A stretch of 64,000 nucleotides of DNA, taken from assembly GCF_015776785.2 (NCBI RefSeq), contig NZ_LFMD02000002.1, forward strand, positions 1,425,329 through 1,489,328. The letters run 5' to 3'. The notes under the pieces were generated by a model. It was not told the DNA's origin, ran no database searches, and saw nothing but the letters and a program-made list of their open reading frames with translations. Every line of letters begins with the position of its first letter. The stretch's first letter is position 1. The position numbers were made by a program, and so were the translations under genes. Positions 36,949-45,700 of this stretch are shown here, one piece after another. This DNA is from Kitasatospora sp. SUK 42. Lineage in GTDB: Bacteria > Actinomycetota > Actinomycetes > Streptomycetales > Streptomycetaceae.

Positions 36949-37653
36949 GTGGAAGACATCCCCGACGCCCCCGACCAGGCCGCGGACACCGGCCTGCCCA
37001 CACTGTTGGCCGAGGCCGTCGGCTACGCCGAGAGCCGCCACTGGGAGGTGACCCCCGGCGCCTGGCTGGTCGACGGCGGCGGGTCCACCCGCTGCTCCTG
37101 CGGCGACCGGCGCTGCACGCTGCCCGGCGCCCACCCGCTGGACGCGGACTGGTCCCGCCGGGCGAGCGCCGGGCCGGTCGCGGTGCGGACCTGGTGGACG
37201 GAGCTGCCCGAGGCGTCGATCCTGCTTCCCACCGGCCGGTCCTTCGACGTCCTGGACGTCCCGGAGACCGCCGGCTGCCTGGCGCTGGCGCGGATGGAGC
37301 GGATGGACCTCCACCTCGGCCCGGTCGCGGTGCTGCCCTTCGCGCCCGGCCGGGCGGGGCGGCGGCTGCACTTCCTGGTGCTGCCCGGGGTGGCGGTCAG
37401 GCTGCCGGAGATGCTCCGCAAGCTGGGCTGGCCGCCCGGGCGGCTGGACCTGGTCGCCCGCGGCGAGGGGGACTGGACGGTCGCCCCGCCCTCCCGGATC
37501 GGCTCCGCCGGCTACGCCCAGTGGGCCCGCTCCCCCACCACGCTCAACCGCTGGCTGCCGGACGCCTCGGAGCTGATCAGCCCGCTCGCCTACGCCTGCG
37601 GCCGGGACTCGCCCTCGTACCGCGCCCGGGCCGCCCAGCCGGCCGGGGTCTGA
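36949..37653 (+). CDS. Stand-alone bifunctional DNA primase/polymerase (Prim-Pol) domain protein
   Basis: A 234-residue protein matching the N-terminal Prim-Pol domain found in actinobacterial proteins and plasmid replicases. It has CSCGDRRCTLPGAHPLDADW, LPTGRSFDVLDVPE with paired acidic residues, the histidine in RLHFLVLP and WTVAPPSRIGSAGYAQWA. There is no helicase or other extra domain. Whether it polymerises nucleotides cannot be told from sequence. GTG 36949 is the only reasonable start. A very stable hairpin terminator follows. Confidence 0.82.
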   Translation: MEDIPDAPDQAADTGLPTLLAEAVGYAESRHWEVTPGAWLVDGGGSTRCSCGDRRCTLPGAHPLDADWSRRASAGPVAVRTWWTELPEASILLPTGRSFDVLDVPETAGCLALARMERMDLHLGPVAVLPFAPGRAGRRLHFLVLPGVAVRLPEMLRKLGWPPGRLDLVARGEGDWTVAPPSRIGSAGYAQWARSPTTLNRWLPDASELISPLAYACGRDSPSYRARAAQPAGV

Positions 37654-37732
37654 CCCGGGTTCACCACCCACCGGACCGCCGCCCTACGCCTATCGGGTGA
37701 GGGCGTGCACTGCGCGACACAACGCGCGCGAG

Positions 37733-37770
37733 TGACGGGCCTTGTCTCCCACCGGAGACGAGGCCCGTCA
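37733..37770 (+). terminator. 17-bp hairpin terminator after the Prim-Pol gene
   Basis: TGACGGGCCTTGTCTCC (37733-37749) pairs with GGAGACGAGGCCCGTCA (37754-37770), with a single T-G pair and a 4-base loop. No T-run follows. It is the strongest structure in the 473-base gap to the iron-regulator gene, which otherwise holds no supported gene. A further pairing CCCCTCGG/CCGAGGGG (37821-37828, 37863-37870) encloses 34 bases. Confidence 0.75.
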
Positions 37771-37997
37771 TACGCATGTGCGGATAAGACCCCGGTGTAC
37801 CCGCTGGTCAAGCGAAGAAGCCCCTCGGACGAGTGACAGCGCTCAAGGATTGCCATGATCGGCCGAGGGGAGGAATTGCGGTGTGTGGGGACGCCGGAAG
37901 GGACGCTCGGACGGGGAAGCCGGGCGCGGCGGCGGAGGGGACCGGGAGGGAGCAGGAGGGGACGGAGGGGAGCCGGGTGGGGCCGGGGAGGACGGGA

Positions 37998-38028
37998 AGG
38001 GCCCGCTGCACGGGGAGCAGCGGGCCCT
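37998..38028 (-). terminator. Terminator of the iron-regulator gene
   Basis: AGGGCCCGCTGC (37998-38009) pairs perfectly with GCAGCGGGCCCT (38017-38028) across a 7-base loop, about 100 bases beyond the regulator stop on the minus strand. Confidence 0.7.
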
Positions 38029-38126
38029 GACCGTCGGTTCCGGAAGGCCGGACCGGCGGGCGAACCGGCGGACGGACGGACCAGGCGAGCCGGCCGACCA
38101 GCCGACCGACCAGCCGGCCGGGCGGA

Positions 38127-38819
38127 TCAGGCCTGGGCGACGAAGACGTGCTGGGCGATGTCCTTGCCCAGCTCCGCCGCGTTGTCCCCGCTGCCGACCA
38201 GCACGCCGCCGACCCCGGTGCTCACCTTGACCGTGGAGCCCGGCCGGATCCCGGCCCGGCGCAGAGTGCTCATCAGCTCGCTGTCCATCTGGATCGGCTC
38301 GCCGATCCGGCGGACCACCACGCTGGCCCCCGCCTCGCCCGGCTTGACGGAGTCCAGCGGGACGAGCGCGGCGTCGAAGCCCTCGCCCTCGGCCTTGGTG
38401 TCGCCCAGCTCGTCCAGGCCCGGGATCGGGTTGCCGTACGGGGACTGGGTCGGGTGGCCGAGCATGGCGAGCACCTTGCGCTCGACCGTCTCGCTCATCA
38501 CGTGCTCCCAGCGGCAGGCCTCCTCGTGGACCTGCTCCCACTCCAGCCCGATCACGTCGACGAGCAGGCACTCGGCGATGCGGTGCTTGCGCATGACGCG
38601 CACCGCGAGCCGGCGGCCGTCCTCGGTGAGTTCGAGGTGGCGGTCCCCGGCGACCTGGAGCAGCCCGTCGCGCTCCATCCGCCCGACCGTCTGGCTGACC
38701 GTGGGACCGCTCTGTTCCAGGCGCTCGGCGATGCGGGCACGCATCGGCACGATGCCTTCTTCCTCCAGCTCCAGGATGGTGCGAAGGTACATCTCAGTGG
38801 TGTCGATCAGCCCAGACAT
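38127..38819 (-). CDS. dmdR1: DtxR/IdeR-family iron-dependent repressor
   Basis: 230 residues. The winged HTH is residues 1-72 (MSGLIDTTEMYLRTILELEE, then RLEQSGPTVSQTVGRMERDG). The metal-binding dimer domain is about 73-140 (HRIAECLLVDVIGLEWEQVH, CRWEHVMSE). The C-terminal SH3/FeoA-like domain ends HVFVAQA. With Fe2+ such proteins repress siderophore and iron-uptake genes; streptomycete DmdR1 is the close match. The MSGLIDTTEMYL start is invariant in the family. It diverges from the SIS-protein gene, an order I recall from S. coelicolor. The usual iron box was not found near it. Confidence 0.92.
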   Translation of the reverse strand: MSGLIDTTEMYLRTILELEEEGIVPMRARIAERLEQSGPTVSQTVGRMERDGLLQVAGDRHLELTEDGRRLAVRVMRKHRIAECLLVDVIGLEWEQVHEEACRWEHVMSETVERKVLAMLGHPTQSPYGNPIPGLDELGDTKAEGEGFDAALVPLDSVKPGEAGASVVVRRIGEPIQMDSELMSTLRRAGIRPGSTVKVSTGVGGVLVGSGDNAAELGKDIAQHVFVAQA

Positions 38820-39039
38820 CGCAGCTGGCTCCGTTCTTCGGTGTCCTCACCGCCAATTCTGACGTACCGCGCCGACAACCGGGTCCGGGCGGGGCCTGCG
38901 GTGCTGCTTTTCCCTCCTGTTGACAGCGGTGCCGCCGGGGCGCGACCGTGCTCGCCGTACCTTTCTCCATCGGCGGTCCGGGCCACCCGGGCCACCCCAC
39001 CCGGCCGGCTCCCCCACCGGCAGAGAGCGAAGGCAACAG

Positions 39040-39804
39040 ATGAACGACCTGGTCGGCAGGTATTTCGACGCCGCGATCGCCCACCTGGAGCGGGTCCGCG
39101 AGGAGGAGGCGGACACCATCGAGGCGGCCGCCGCGCTGCTCGCGGAGGCGATCAGCGAGGGCCGCCGGGTGTTCACCTTCGGCGCCGGGCACTCCTCGCT
39201 GCCGGCCCAGGACGTGGTCTACCGGGCCGGCGGGCTGGTGCCGATGAACCTGCTGAACGTGCCCGGGATGGCCGGGGTGACGATGATGCCCGCGCCGCTG
39301 TCCAGCGCGCTGGAGCGGGTGTCGGGGCTGGCCACCGCCACCCTGGACCTCACCCCGGCGACCACCGGGGACGTGCTGTTCCTGATCTCGCTGTCCGGCC
39401 GCCAGGTCATGCCGGTGGAGCTGGCGCGGTACGCCCGCGACCGCGGCCTGAAGGTGATCGGGGTGACCTCGCTGGCGTACCCGGGCGAGGTGCCGTCCGG
39501 GCACCCGTCCGGCACCTACCTGAAGGACCACTGCGACGTGGTGCTGGACAGCAAGATCGCGGTCGGCGACGGCGAGCTGACCCACCCGGCCGCCGAGACC
39601 ACCTTCGGCCCGGTCTCCACCATCGTGACCAGCGCGCTGATGCAGGCCGTGGTCGCCTCCGCGGTCGGCCGGCTGGCCGACCTGGCCGCCGCCGGGGACG
39701 CCCCCGCCCCGCCGCTGTTCCGCTCCGGCAACGTCCCGGGCGGCACCGAGTGGAACGCCAAGCAGATGGCCGACAACGCGGAACGCATCTTCTACACCTA
39801 CTGA
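39040..39804 (+). CDS. SIS-domain sugar-phosphate-binding protein
   Basis: 254 residues. The sugar-isomerase (SIS) fold shows VFTFGAGHSSLPAQDVVYRA, VLFLISLSGRQVMPVELARY with the conserved Ser-rich phosphate-binding loop, and GLKVIGVTSLAY. Relatives are phosphosugar isomerases or sugar-sensing regulators; the tail NVPGGTEWNAKQMADNAERI is typical of this actinobacterial group. Substrate unknown. It diverges from dmdR1. GAGAGCGAAGG lies upstream of the ATG. Confidence 0.87.
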   Translation: MNDLVGRYFDAAIAHLERVREEEADTIEAAAALLAEAISEGRRVFTFGAGHSSLPAQDVVYRAGGLVPMNLLNVPGMAGVTMMPAPLSSALERVSGLATATLDLTPATTGDVLFLISLSGRQVMPVELARYARDRGLKVIGVTSLAYPGEVPSGHPSGTYLKDHCDVVLDSKIAVGDGELTHPAAETTFGPVSTIVTSALMQAVVASAVGRLADLAAAGDAPAPPLFRSGNVPGGTEWNAKQMADNAERIFYTY

Positions 39805-39980
39805 CACGCCTGCCGCCCCGCACCCGGGACGCACGCTGGGTGCCGGTTCGAACACGGGGCGTATCGGACAAAGCACCGGGGCTTCCCGGCCATTGCGGGC
39901 GGCCCCGGGCCCCGCCAGGCGTACCGGGAAGCCGCCGGGGGCAGGAGAGGTGCGACCTGAGCGACGGGTGGGGGCCGAAC

Positions 39981-40910
39981 ATGGCGTCTGGTGCGGGGCG
40001 GACCGGGTGGGTCCGCGAACGGGAGCTGCTGCCCGAGTTCTTCTGGGCCGCCGACACGGCCTCGCTGCGGGGGCAGCACCGCTCGGTGCTGCTCTCCGCC
40101 TGGCAGCTGATCCTGCTGGTGGTCGCCGCCGCGACCGGCTCGGCCGACAGCGAGCCCTGGGCGTGGCCGGCGGCCCTGGCGTACCTGGGCGCGGTCGCGC
40201 TGGCGGTGGTGATCAGCCGGCAGAACCCGCAGGGCCTCTGGTACGAGGGCCGGGCCGCCGCCGAGTCGGTCAAGACGCTGGCCTGGAAGTTCGCCGTCCG
40301 GGCGGACGCCTACCAGCCGCCGCCGCGCGCCCTGCCGGACGCCGAGGGCCTGTACCGCTTCCAGCTCGGCCGGGTGCTGGGCGCCTTCCGGAGCGGCCCG
40401 GTGGCCGTACCGGAGGGCGGGATCGAGGTCACCCCCGCGATGCGCGACCTGCGCGGGCAGCCGCTGGCGGTGCGCCGCGAGGTGTACCTGAACGAGCGGA
40501 TCCGGGTGCAGCACGACTGGTACCGCTCCAAGGCCCGCTACTGCGCCCGGGCCGGCCACTGGACCGGGGTGCTGGGCGTGCTGCTGCCGGCGCTGGGCCT
40601 GGTGCTGGCGGTGCTGCGGGCGCTCAACGCCTTCACCTACGACGCGCTGGGCACGGTCTCGGCGGTGGCCGCCTCGATCGCCGCCTGGGCGCAGCTGCGC
40701 CAGTACCGTCCGCTGGCCGCCGCGTACGGGCTGGCGGCCGACGAGCTGGAGCTGATACAGCGCCAACTGACCGAACTGGACCTGGAGTCGGAGGACGCCG
40801 AGGAGATCTGGGCCCGGCTGGCCCGGGACGCCGAGGACGCGGTGTCCCGGGAGCACACCACCTGGCAGGCCCGCCGGGAGGTGCGCACCACCACCGACAT
40901 GGAGCACTGA
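39981..40910 (+). CDS. DUF4231 (SLATT-like) two-helix membrane protein
   Basis: 309 residues with two membrane helix pairs, LILLVVAAATG/ALAYLGAVALAVVI (about 47-80) and GVLLPALGLVLAVLRA/GTVSAVAASIAAWAQL (about 195-235). Between them is the family motif LWYEGRAAAESVKTLAWKFA. The C-terminus is charged and helical (ELIQRQLTELDLESEDAEEI). DUF4231 belongs to the SLATT group, predicted membrane effectors of nucleotide-linked conflict systems. No SMODS nucleotidyltransferase is adjacent. ATG 39981 follows GGTGGGGG; a CTG at 39957 with GGAGAGG upstream is an unusual alternative. The next gene starts ten bases later, so they form an operon. Confidence 0.8.
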   Translation: MASGAGRTGWVRERELLPEFFWAADTASLRGQHRSVLLSAWQLILLVVAAATGSADSEPWAWPAALAYLGAVALAVVISRQNPQGLWYEGRAAAESVKTLAWKFAVRADAYQPPPRALPDAEGLYRFQLGRVLGAFRSGPVAVPEGGIEVTPAMRDLRGQPLAVRREVYLNERIRVQHDWYRSKARYCARAGHWTGVLGVLLPALGLVLAVLRALNAFTYDALGTVSAVAASIAAWAQLRQYRPLAAAYGLAADELELIQRQLTELDLESEDAEEIWARLARDAEDAVSREHTTWQARREVRTTTDMEH

Positions 40911-40920
40911 GGAGGAACGC

Positions 40921-41787
40921 GTGGCGTTACGGATGGTCAAAACGGCGGACGGCCGCGCCCTCGCCGTCGAGTCCCTCGGCGACCCGCGCGGCCGTCCGGT
41001 GTTCCTGCTGCACGGCATGCCCGGAAGCCGGGTCGGCCCGCACCCGCGCAGCACCGTGCTGTACCGGCTGGGGGTGCGGTTGATCTCCTACGACCGGCCG
41101 GGCTACGGCGACTCGACCCGGCTGTTCGGCCGCCGGGTGTCCGCCGCGGCCGCGGACGTGCGGACCATCGCGGACGACCTCGGGCTGGACGCCTTCGCGG
41201 TGCTGGGCCGCTCCGGCGGCGGCCCGCACGCGCTGGCCTGCGCGGCGCTGCTGCCGGAGCGGGTCAGCCGGGTCGCGGTGCTGGTGGGCCTGGCCCCGCG
41301 CAACGCGGCCGGCCTGGACTGGTACGCCGGGATGACCCCGTCCAACGTGCGCGCCTACCGGGAGGCGGAGCGCGGGCACGGCCGGATCGCCGACGCGATG
41401 GAGTTCCGCTCCCGGCAGATCAAGGACGACCCGGTCCGGCTGCTGAACGGGCTGCGCACCGAGCTGTCCGCCGCCGACCGCGAGGTGGTGGCGGACAGCG
41501 GGCTGCGGCGGATGCTGCAGAGCAACTACCGGGAGGCGTTCCGGCACGGCGCGGACGGCTGGATCGACGACGTGCTGGCCTTCACCGCCGACTGGGGCTT
41601 CGAGGTGGGGTCGATCAGGGTGCCGACCTGGCTGTGGCACGGCGCGGACGACCAGTTCTCGCCGGTCGACCACTCCCGCTGGCTGGCCGACCACGTCCCG
41701 GGCGCCGAGCTGTTCCTGGAGCCCGGCGCCGCGCACTTCGGGGCGTTCCGGGTGATGACCACCGCCCTGGCCTGGGCGGCGGGTTAG
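40921..41787 (+). CDS. Alpha/beta-fold hydrolase
   Basis: 288 residues. The oxyanion segment is FLLHGMPGSRVG, the nucleophile elbow is LGRSGGGPHA with Ser98, the acid is in WLWHGADDQFSPVDHS, and the base histidine is in EPGAAHFGAF. This is the general esterase/haloperoxidase-like hydrolase fold; substrate unknown. GTG 40921 has GAGGAGG just upstream and lies ten bases after the DUF4231 stop. It converges with, and overlaps by four bases, the dehydrogenase gene. Confidence 0.87.
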   Translation: MALRMVKTADGRALAVESLGDPRGRPVFLLHGMPGSRVGPHPRSTVLYRLGVRLISYDRPGYGDSTRLFGRRVSAAAADVRTIADDLGLDAFAVLGRSGGGPHALACAALLPERVSRVAVLVGLAPRNAAGLDWYAGMTPSNVRAYREAERGHGRIADAMEFRSRQIKDDPVRLLNGLRTELSAADREVVADSGLRRMLQSNYREAFRHGADGWIDDVLAFTADWGFEVGSIRVPTWLWHGADDQFSPVDHSRWLADHVPGAELFLEPGAAHFGAFRVMTTALAWAAG

Positions 41788-42746
41788 GGCTTCAGCGGCG
41801 TCAGGGGTTCTCCCCCGGCGAGCACCGCCAGGATGTTGTCCACCGCGAGGCCGCCCATCGCCTGCCGGGTGCGGACGGTGGCGCTGCCCAGGTGCGGGGC
41901 GAGCACCGCGCGCTCCTGGGCGAGCAGCGCGGGCGGGACGGCGGGCTCGTGCTCGAAGTTGTCCACGGCGGCGGCGAACAGCGCGCCGGACTCCAGCGCG
42001 GCGGCCAGCGCCTCCTCGTCCACCACCCCGGCGGTCATGCTGACCACCACGGCCCCGCGCGGCAGCAGGGCGAGCCGGCGGGCGTCCAGCAGGTGCCGGG
42101 TCCCGGCGGTGAGGGGGCAGGTGACGACCAGCACGGTGGAGGTGGCGAGCAGTTCCTCCAGCGGCTTCCAGTCGGCGCCCTCGGCCTCCTCTGGCGGCAG
42201 TTCACGGCGGTTGTGGTAGCTGACCGGCATGTCGAAGGCGTGGGCCCGGCGGGCCACCGCCCGCCCGATCCGGCCCATGCCGAGCACGCCCAGCGGGGTG
42301 CCGGCCAGCTCCAGGCCGAGCAGGAAGGTGGGCGCCCAGGTCCACGGCGTGCCGGAGCGCAGCAGGCGTTCTCCCTCGCCGAGCCGGCGGGTGGCGGCCA
42401 GCAGCAGCGCCCAGGCCATCTCGGCGGTGGCGGTGGTGAGCACGCCGGGGGTGTTGGTGACCACGACGCCGCGTTCGGCGCAGGCGGCCAGGTCGATGTT
42501 GTGGTAGCCGACGGCGTGGTTGGCGACGATCTCCAGCTGCGGCCCGGCGGCGTCCAGGAAATCGGCGTCCACCCGGTTGTTGAGGGTGGTGAGCACGGCC
42601 CGGCGGCCGCGGACGGCCGCGAGCAGCTCGGCCCGTTCCATCTCCTCGCCGGTGTCGTGGCAGGTGACGGCGTGGTGGGCGGTGAGCCGTTCGATGACGC
42701 CGGGCGCGAGGCGCCGGGTGACCAGGACCGGGGGCGGGGTGCTCAT
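41784..42746 (-). CDS. D-2-hydroxyacid dehydrogenase homologue lacking the catalytic Arg
   Basis: 320 residues with the full fold. The substrate domain has VANHAVGYHNIDLAACAERG. The NAD(P) motif is GVLGMGRIGRAVARRA, with NRRE after beta-2 suggesting NADP. The C-terminal acid/base region is FEHEP and LAPHLGSAT (His285). The family signature N-x-x-R-G reads S-M-T-A-G (residues 236-240), so the substrate-binding arginine is alanine. The coding strand confirms GCC at that codon. Glyoxylate/hydroxypyruvate reductase activity is therefore doubtful. It may have altered substrates or be a non-catalytic NADP-binding protein. Confidence 0.85.
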   Translation of the reverse strand: MSTPPPVLVTRRLAPGVIERLTAHHAVTCHDTGEEMERAELLAAVRGRRAVLTTLNNRVDADFLDAAGPQLEIVANHAVGYHNIDLAACAERGVVVTNTPGVLTTATAEMAWALLLAATRRLGEGERLLRSGTPWTWAPTFLLGLELAGTPLGVLGMGRIGRAVARRAHAFDMPVSYHNRRELPPEEAEGADWKPLEELLATSTVLVVTCPLTAGTRHLLDARRLALLPRGAVVVSMTAGVVDEEALAAALESGALFAAAVDNFEHEPAVPPALLAQERAVLAPHLGSATVRTRQAMGGLAVDNILAVLAGGEPLTPLKP

Positions 42747-42776
42747 GGTTTCGCAGCGTACCCCGCCCCCTGATGG

Positions 42777-45700
42777 CTACACCGGCTGCGGCTCCAGGTC
42801 GCGGTTGATCCGCTTCCAGCCGCGCGCGGAGACCGTGTTGGGGTGCTCCTCGCCGAACTGCCGGATCAGCTCGGCGATCGACCGGGCGCGCAGTTCGGCG
42901 GCCTGGGTGTGCCGGCCGGCCGCGCGCAGGGTGATCGCCAGGTTGGCCTCGCAGGCCACCGCGTCCGGGTGCTGCGGGGTGTAGCGGTCGCACAGGCCCA
43001 TGTACGCGGCGCGGCCGAGCTGCTCGGCGAGCTCGGTCTGCCCGTTGTCGCCGTACGCGTTGGCCAGGTTGATCATCGCGTTGAGGGTGTACGGGTGCTC
43101 CGGCCCGACCGAGCTGGTCAGGCCCTCGACGGTGAGCCGGCCGCGTTCGATGGCGCCCGGGACGTCGCCGCTGCCGCGCAGGTAGATGCCGAGGTTGTTG
43201 GCGCAGGCCAGGGTGAACGGGTGCTCGTCGCCGAACAGCCGCCGGTGGCCCTCGAAGACGGTGGAGCAGAGGTCGCGGGCGGCCTCCTTGTCGCCGGAGG
43301 CGCTGTGGTCGGCGGCCAGGTTGAGCGCGCAGGCCAGCGCGTCGGGGGCGTCGGCGCCGTAGCGCTCCAGGTAGCGCTCGTAGGTCTCCTTGGTGATCCG
43401 GCGGGCCTCGGCGAGCTGGCCGATCCGGCGCAGCGAGACGGCCAGCGACTTGGCGTTGCGCAGGTTCTCCGGCAGGTCCGGGTCGAGCACGTCGCCGAGG
43501 TCGGAGGTGACCTCCTGGAGCAGGTCCACCGAGCCGCGGTAGTCGCCGAGTTCGCGCAGGTCGCGGGCCAGGTTGGACTTGGTGGACAGGGTGTAGGGGT
43601 GCCTGGGGCCGAGGACGGCGGTGCGCCGGTCGAGGGTCTCCTGGTCGAGTTCGCGGGCGGCCTCACTGTCGCCGACCAGCCGGTAGTCGATCGCCAGGTT
43701 GTTCGCCATGGAGAGCGTGCGCGGGTTGTCGTCGCCGAACAACTCGCGGAACTGCTCCAGGATTTCGCGGTCGAGGTCGAGGGCGGCCTGGAAGCGGCCG
43801 AGCGCCCTGCGATCGGCGCCGAGCGAGCCGGCCGTCATCAGGGTGTAGGGGTGGTGCTCGCCGAGCAGCACCTGCTGGCGTTCCAGGGTGGCCTCGTCGA
43901 GGGCCAGTGCCTCGGCGTAGTTGCCCTGGGAGCGCAGCACGTTGGCGAGCTGGAAGCGCAGCAGCAGGGTCTGCCGGTCGTCCTCGCCGAGCTTGCTGGT
44001 CCACTCCGCGTCCAGGGCGTGGCCGAGGTCGCGGGCGCGGTCGAGTTCGCCGCGCTTCCACAGGTAGCGGACGCGGTCGATGAGCAGTTGACGGGTGTCG
44101 GCCTCGTCGCAGTTGTGCGCCTTGGAGGGCGACAGGTGCGGCCAGATCTCGTCGAAGGCGGGCCAGTTGGCCGGGTCGTCGGTGTCGCCGAGGACGGGCC
44201 GGGCGCCGGTGAGGATGCGGTGCACCTCGTGGACGGCGATCTCCTGCTCGTCCTCGGTCATGCCGGCCCGGATCACCGCCTGGACGAGGCGGTGCACCTG
44301 GAAGCTGTTGCTGCCGGCGTCGACCTTGGCGAGCGCGTAGCGGCCGATCGCCTGGATCACCTTGCCCAGCATGAACTTGTCGCTGAGGTCGGCGTCGAAC
44401 CGCACCAGCGCCCGGATCATCTGGTCGCTGTAGAAGAGGTTCATCGAGATCGGCTCGGGCGCGAAGAAGGCGCACAGCTGGAGCAGCCGCACCGCCGCCG
44501 GGGACTGCTGGCGCAGCCGTCCGATCGACACGTTCCAGGTCGCGGCGACCGGGGTGGGGTAGTCGGCGGGGCGGCCGACGGCCAGGGCGCGGGCGGCCTC
44601 GGCGTGCAGCTGGCTGACGTAGGTGTCGACCGGGGTGCCGGTGGTGTCCAGCCAGGCGGCGGCCACCTCGACGGCGAGCGGCAGGTCGCCGACCGCCTCG
44701 GCGACCCGGTCGGCGTCCGGGCGGGAGAGGCTGCGGGCGCGCCGGCACAGGTGCTCGACGCTCTCGCCGCGGGTGAAGACGTCGACCTCCAGCGCCTCGG
44801 CGTGCCCGGTCCAGGCCTGGTTGCGGGAGGTGACCAGGATGTGGCCGGAGCCGCCGGGGAAGAACCGGCGGATCTCGGAGGGCTCGTCGGCGTTGTCGAA
44901 GATCAGCAGCCAGCGCGAGGTGGGCACGCCGCGGCGCAGCGCCTCCCGGGCGGCCTCGGCGGCCTCGGTGACGGAGTCGCCGACGCGCAGGCCGAGGCGG
45001 CGGGCGAGTTCGGCGAGCGCCGGGGCGACGAGTTCGGTCTGCTCGGCGTCGATCCACCAGACCAGGTCGTAGTCGGACATGAAGCGGTGGGCGTACTCCA
45101 GCGCCACCTGGGTCTTGCCGACGCCGCCGAGCCCGTACAGGGTCTGCGGGGTGGGCAGGACGGCCGCCATGCCGCCGCGCAGCTGGTTGCGCAGCTGCTC
45201 CAGGACGGCGGAGCGTCCGGTGAAGGAGGGGTTGCGCGGCGGGACGTCCCACACCGAGGGCTTGCTGCCGGGGAAGCGCGGGCCGTCGCTGGGTTCGTCG
45301 CCGAGCGCGACGTCGCTGCGGCCGAGCGCGCGCAGCAGGCTCTGCACGGACTGCGTCTCGTCGCGGCCGACCAGGTCGACCGGGTTGCGGTTGCTGAACG
45401 GCGCGGTGAGCCGGACGTCGCCGACCCGGACGGGCAGCAGCTGGCGGCGGGTGCCGGAGGGGTCGGAGCTGACCACCGACTCCCACAGCGCCCTGGCCTG
45501 CGGGGAGCGCTGGTAGGCGGGCGAGAGCACGGCGACGGTGCGGTACGCGGAGTCGATGCCGCGCTCGGTCTCCTCGCGCGGGTCGGTGCCGGCGCTGAGG
45601 TCGCGCGGCAGCACCCGGAAGCCGGCCCGGGTGAGCACCGACTCGATCCAGTCCGCCCACATCCGGTCCTCGGGCACGTAGGACAGGTAGAGGTCGGCGG

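Noticed and set aside
37855-38862. Open frame antisense to dmdR1, recalling the antisense adm gene reported for S. coelicolor
   Set aside because: The translation is Arg/Pro/Ser low complexity and such frames are expected by chance here; I cannot show that it corresponds to adm.
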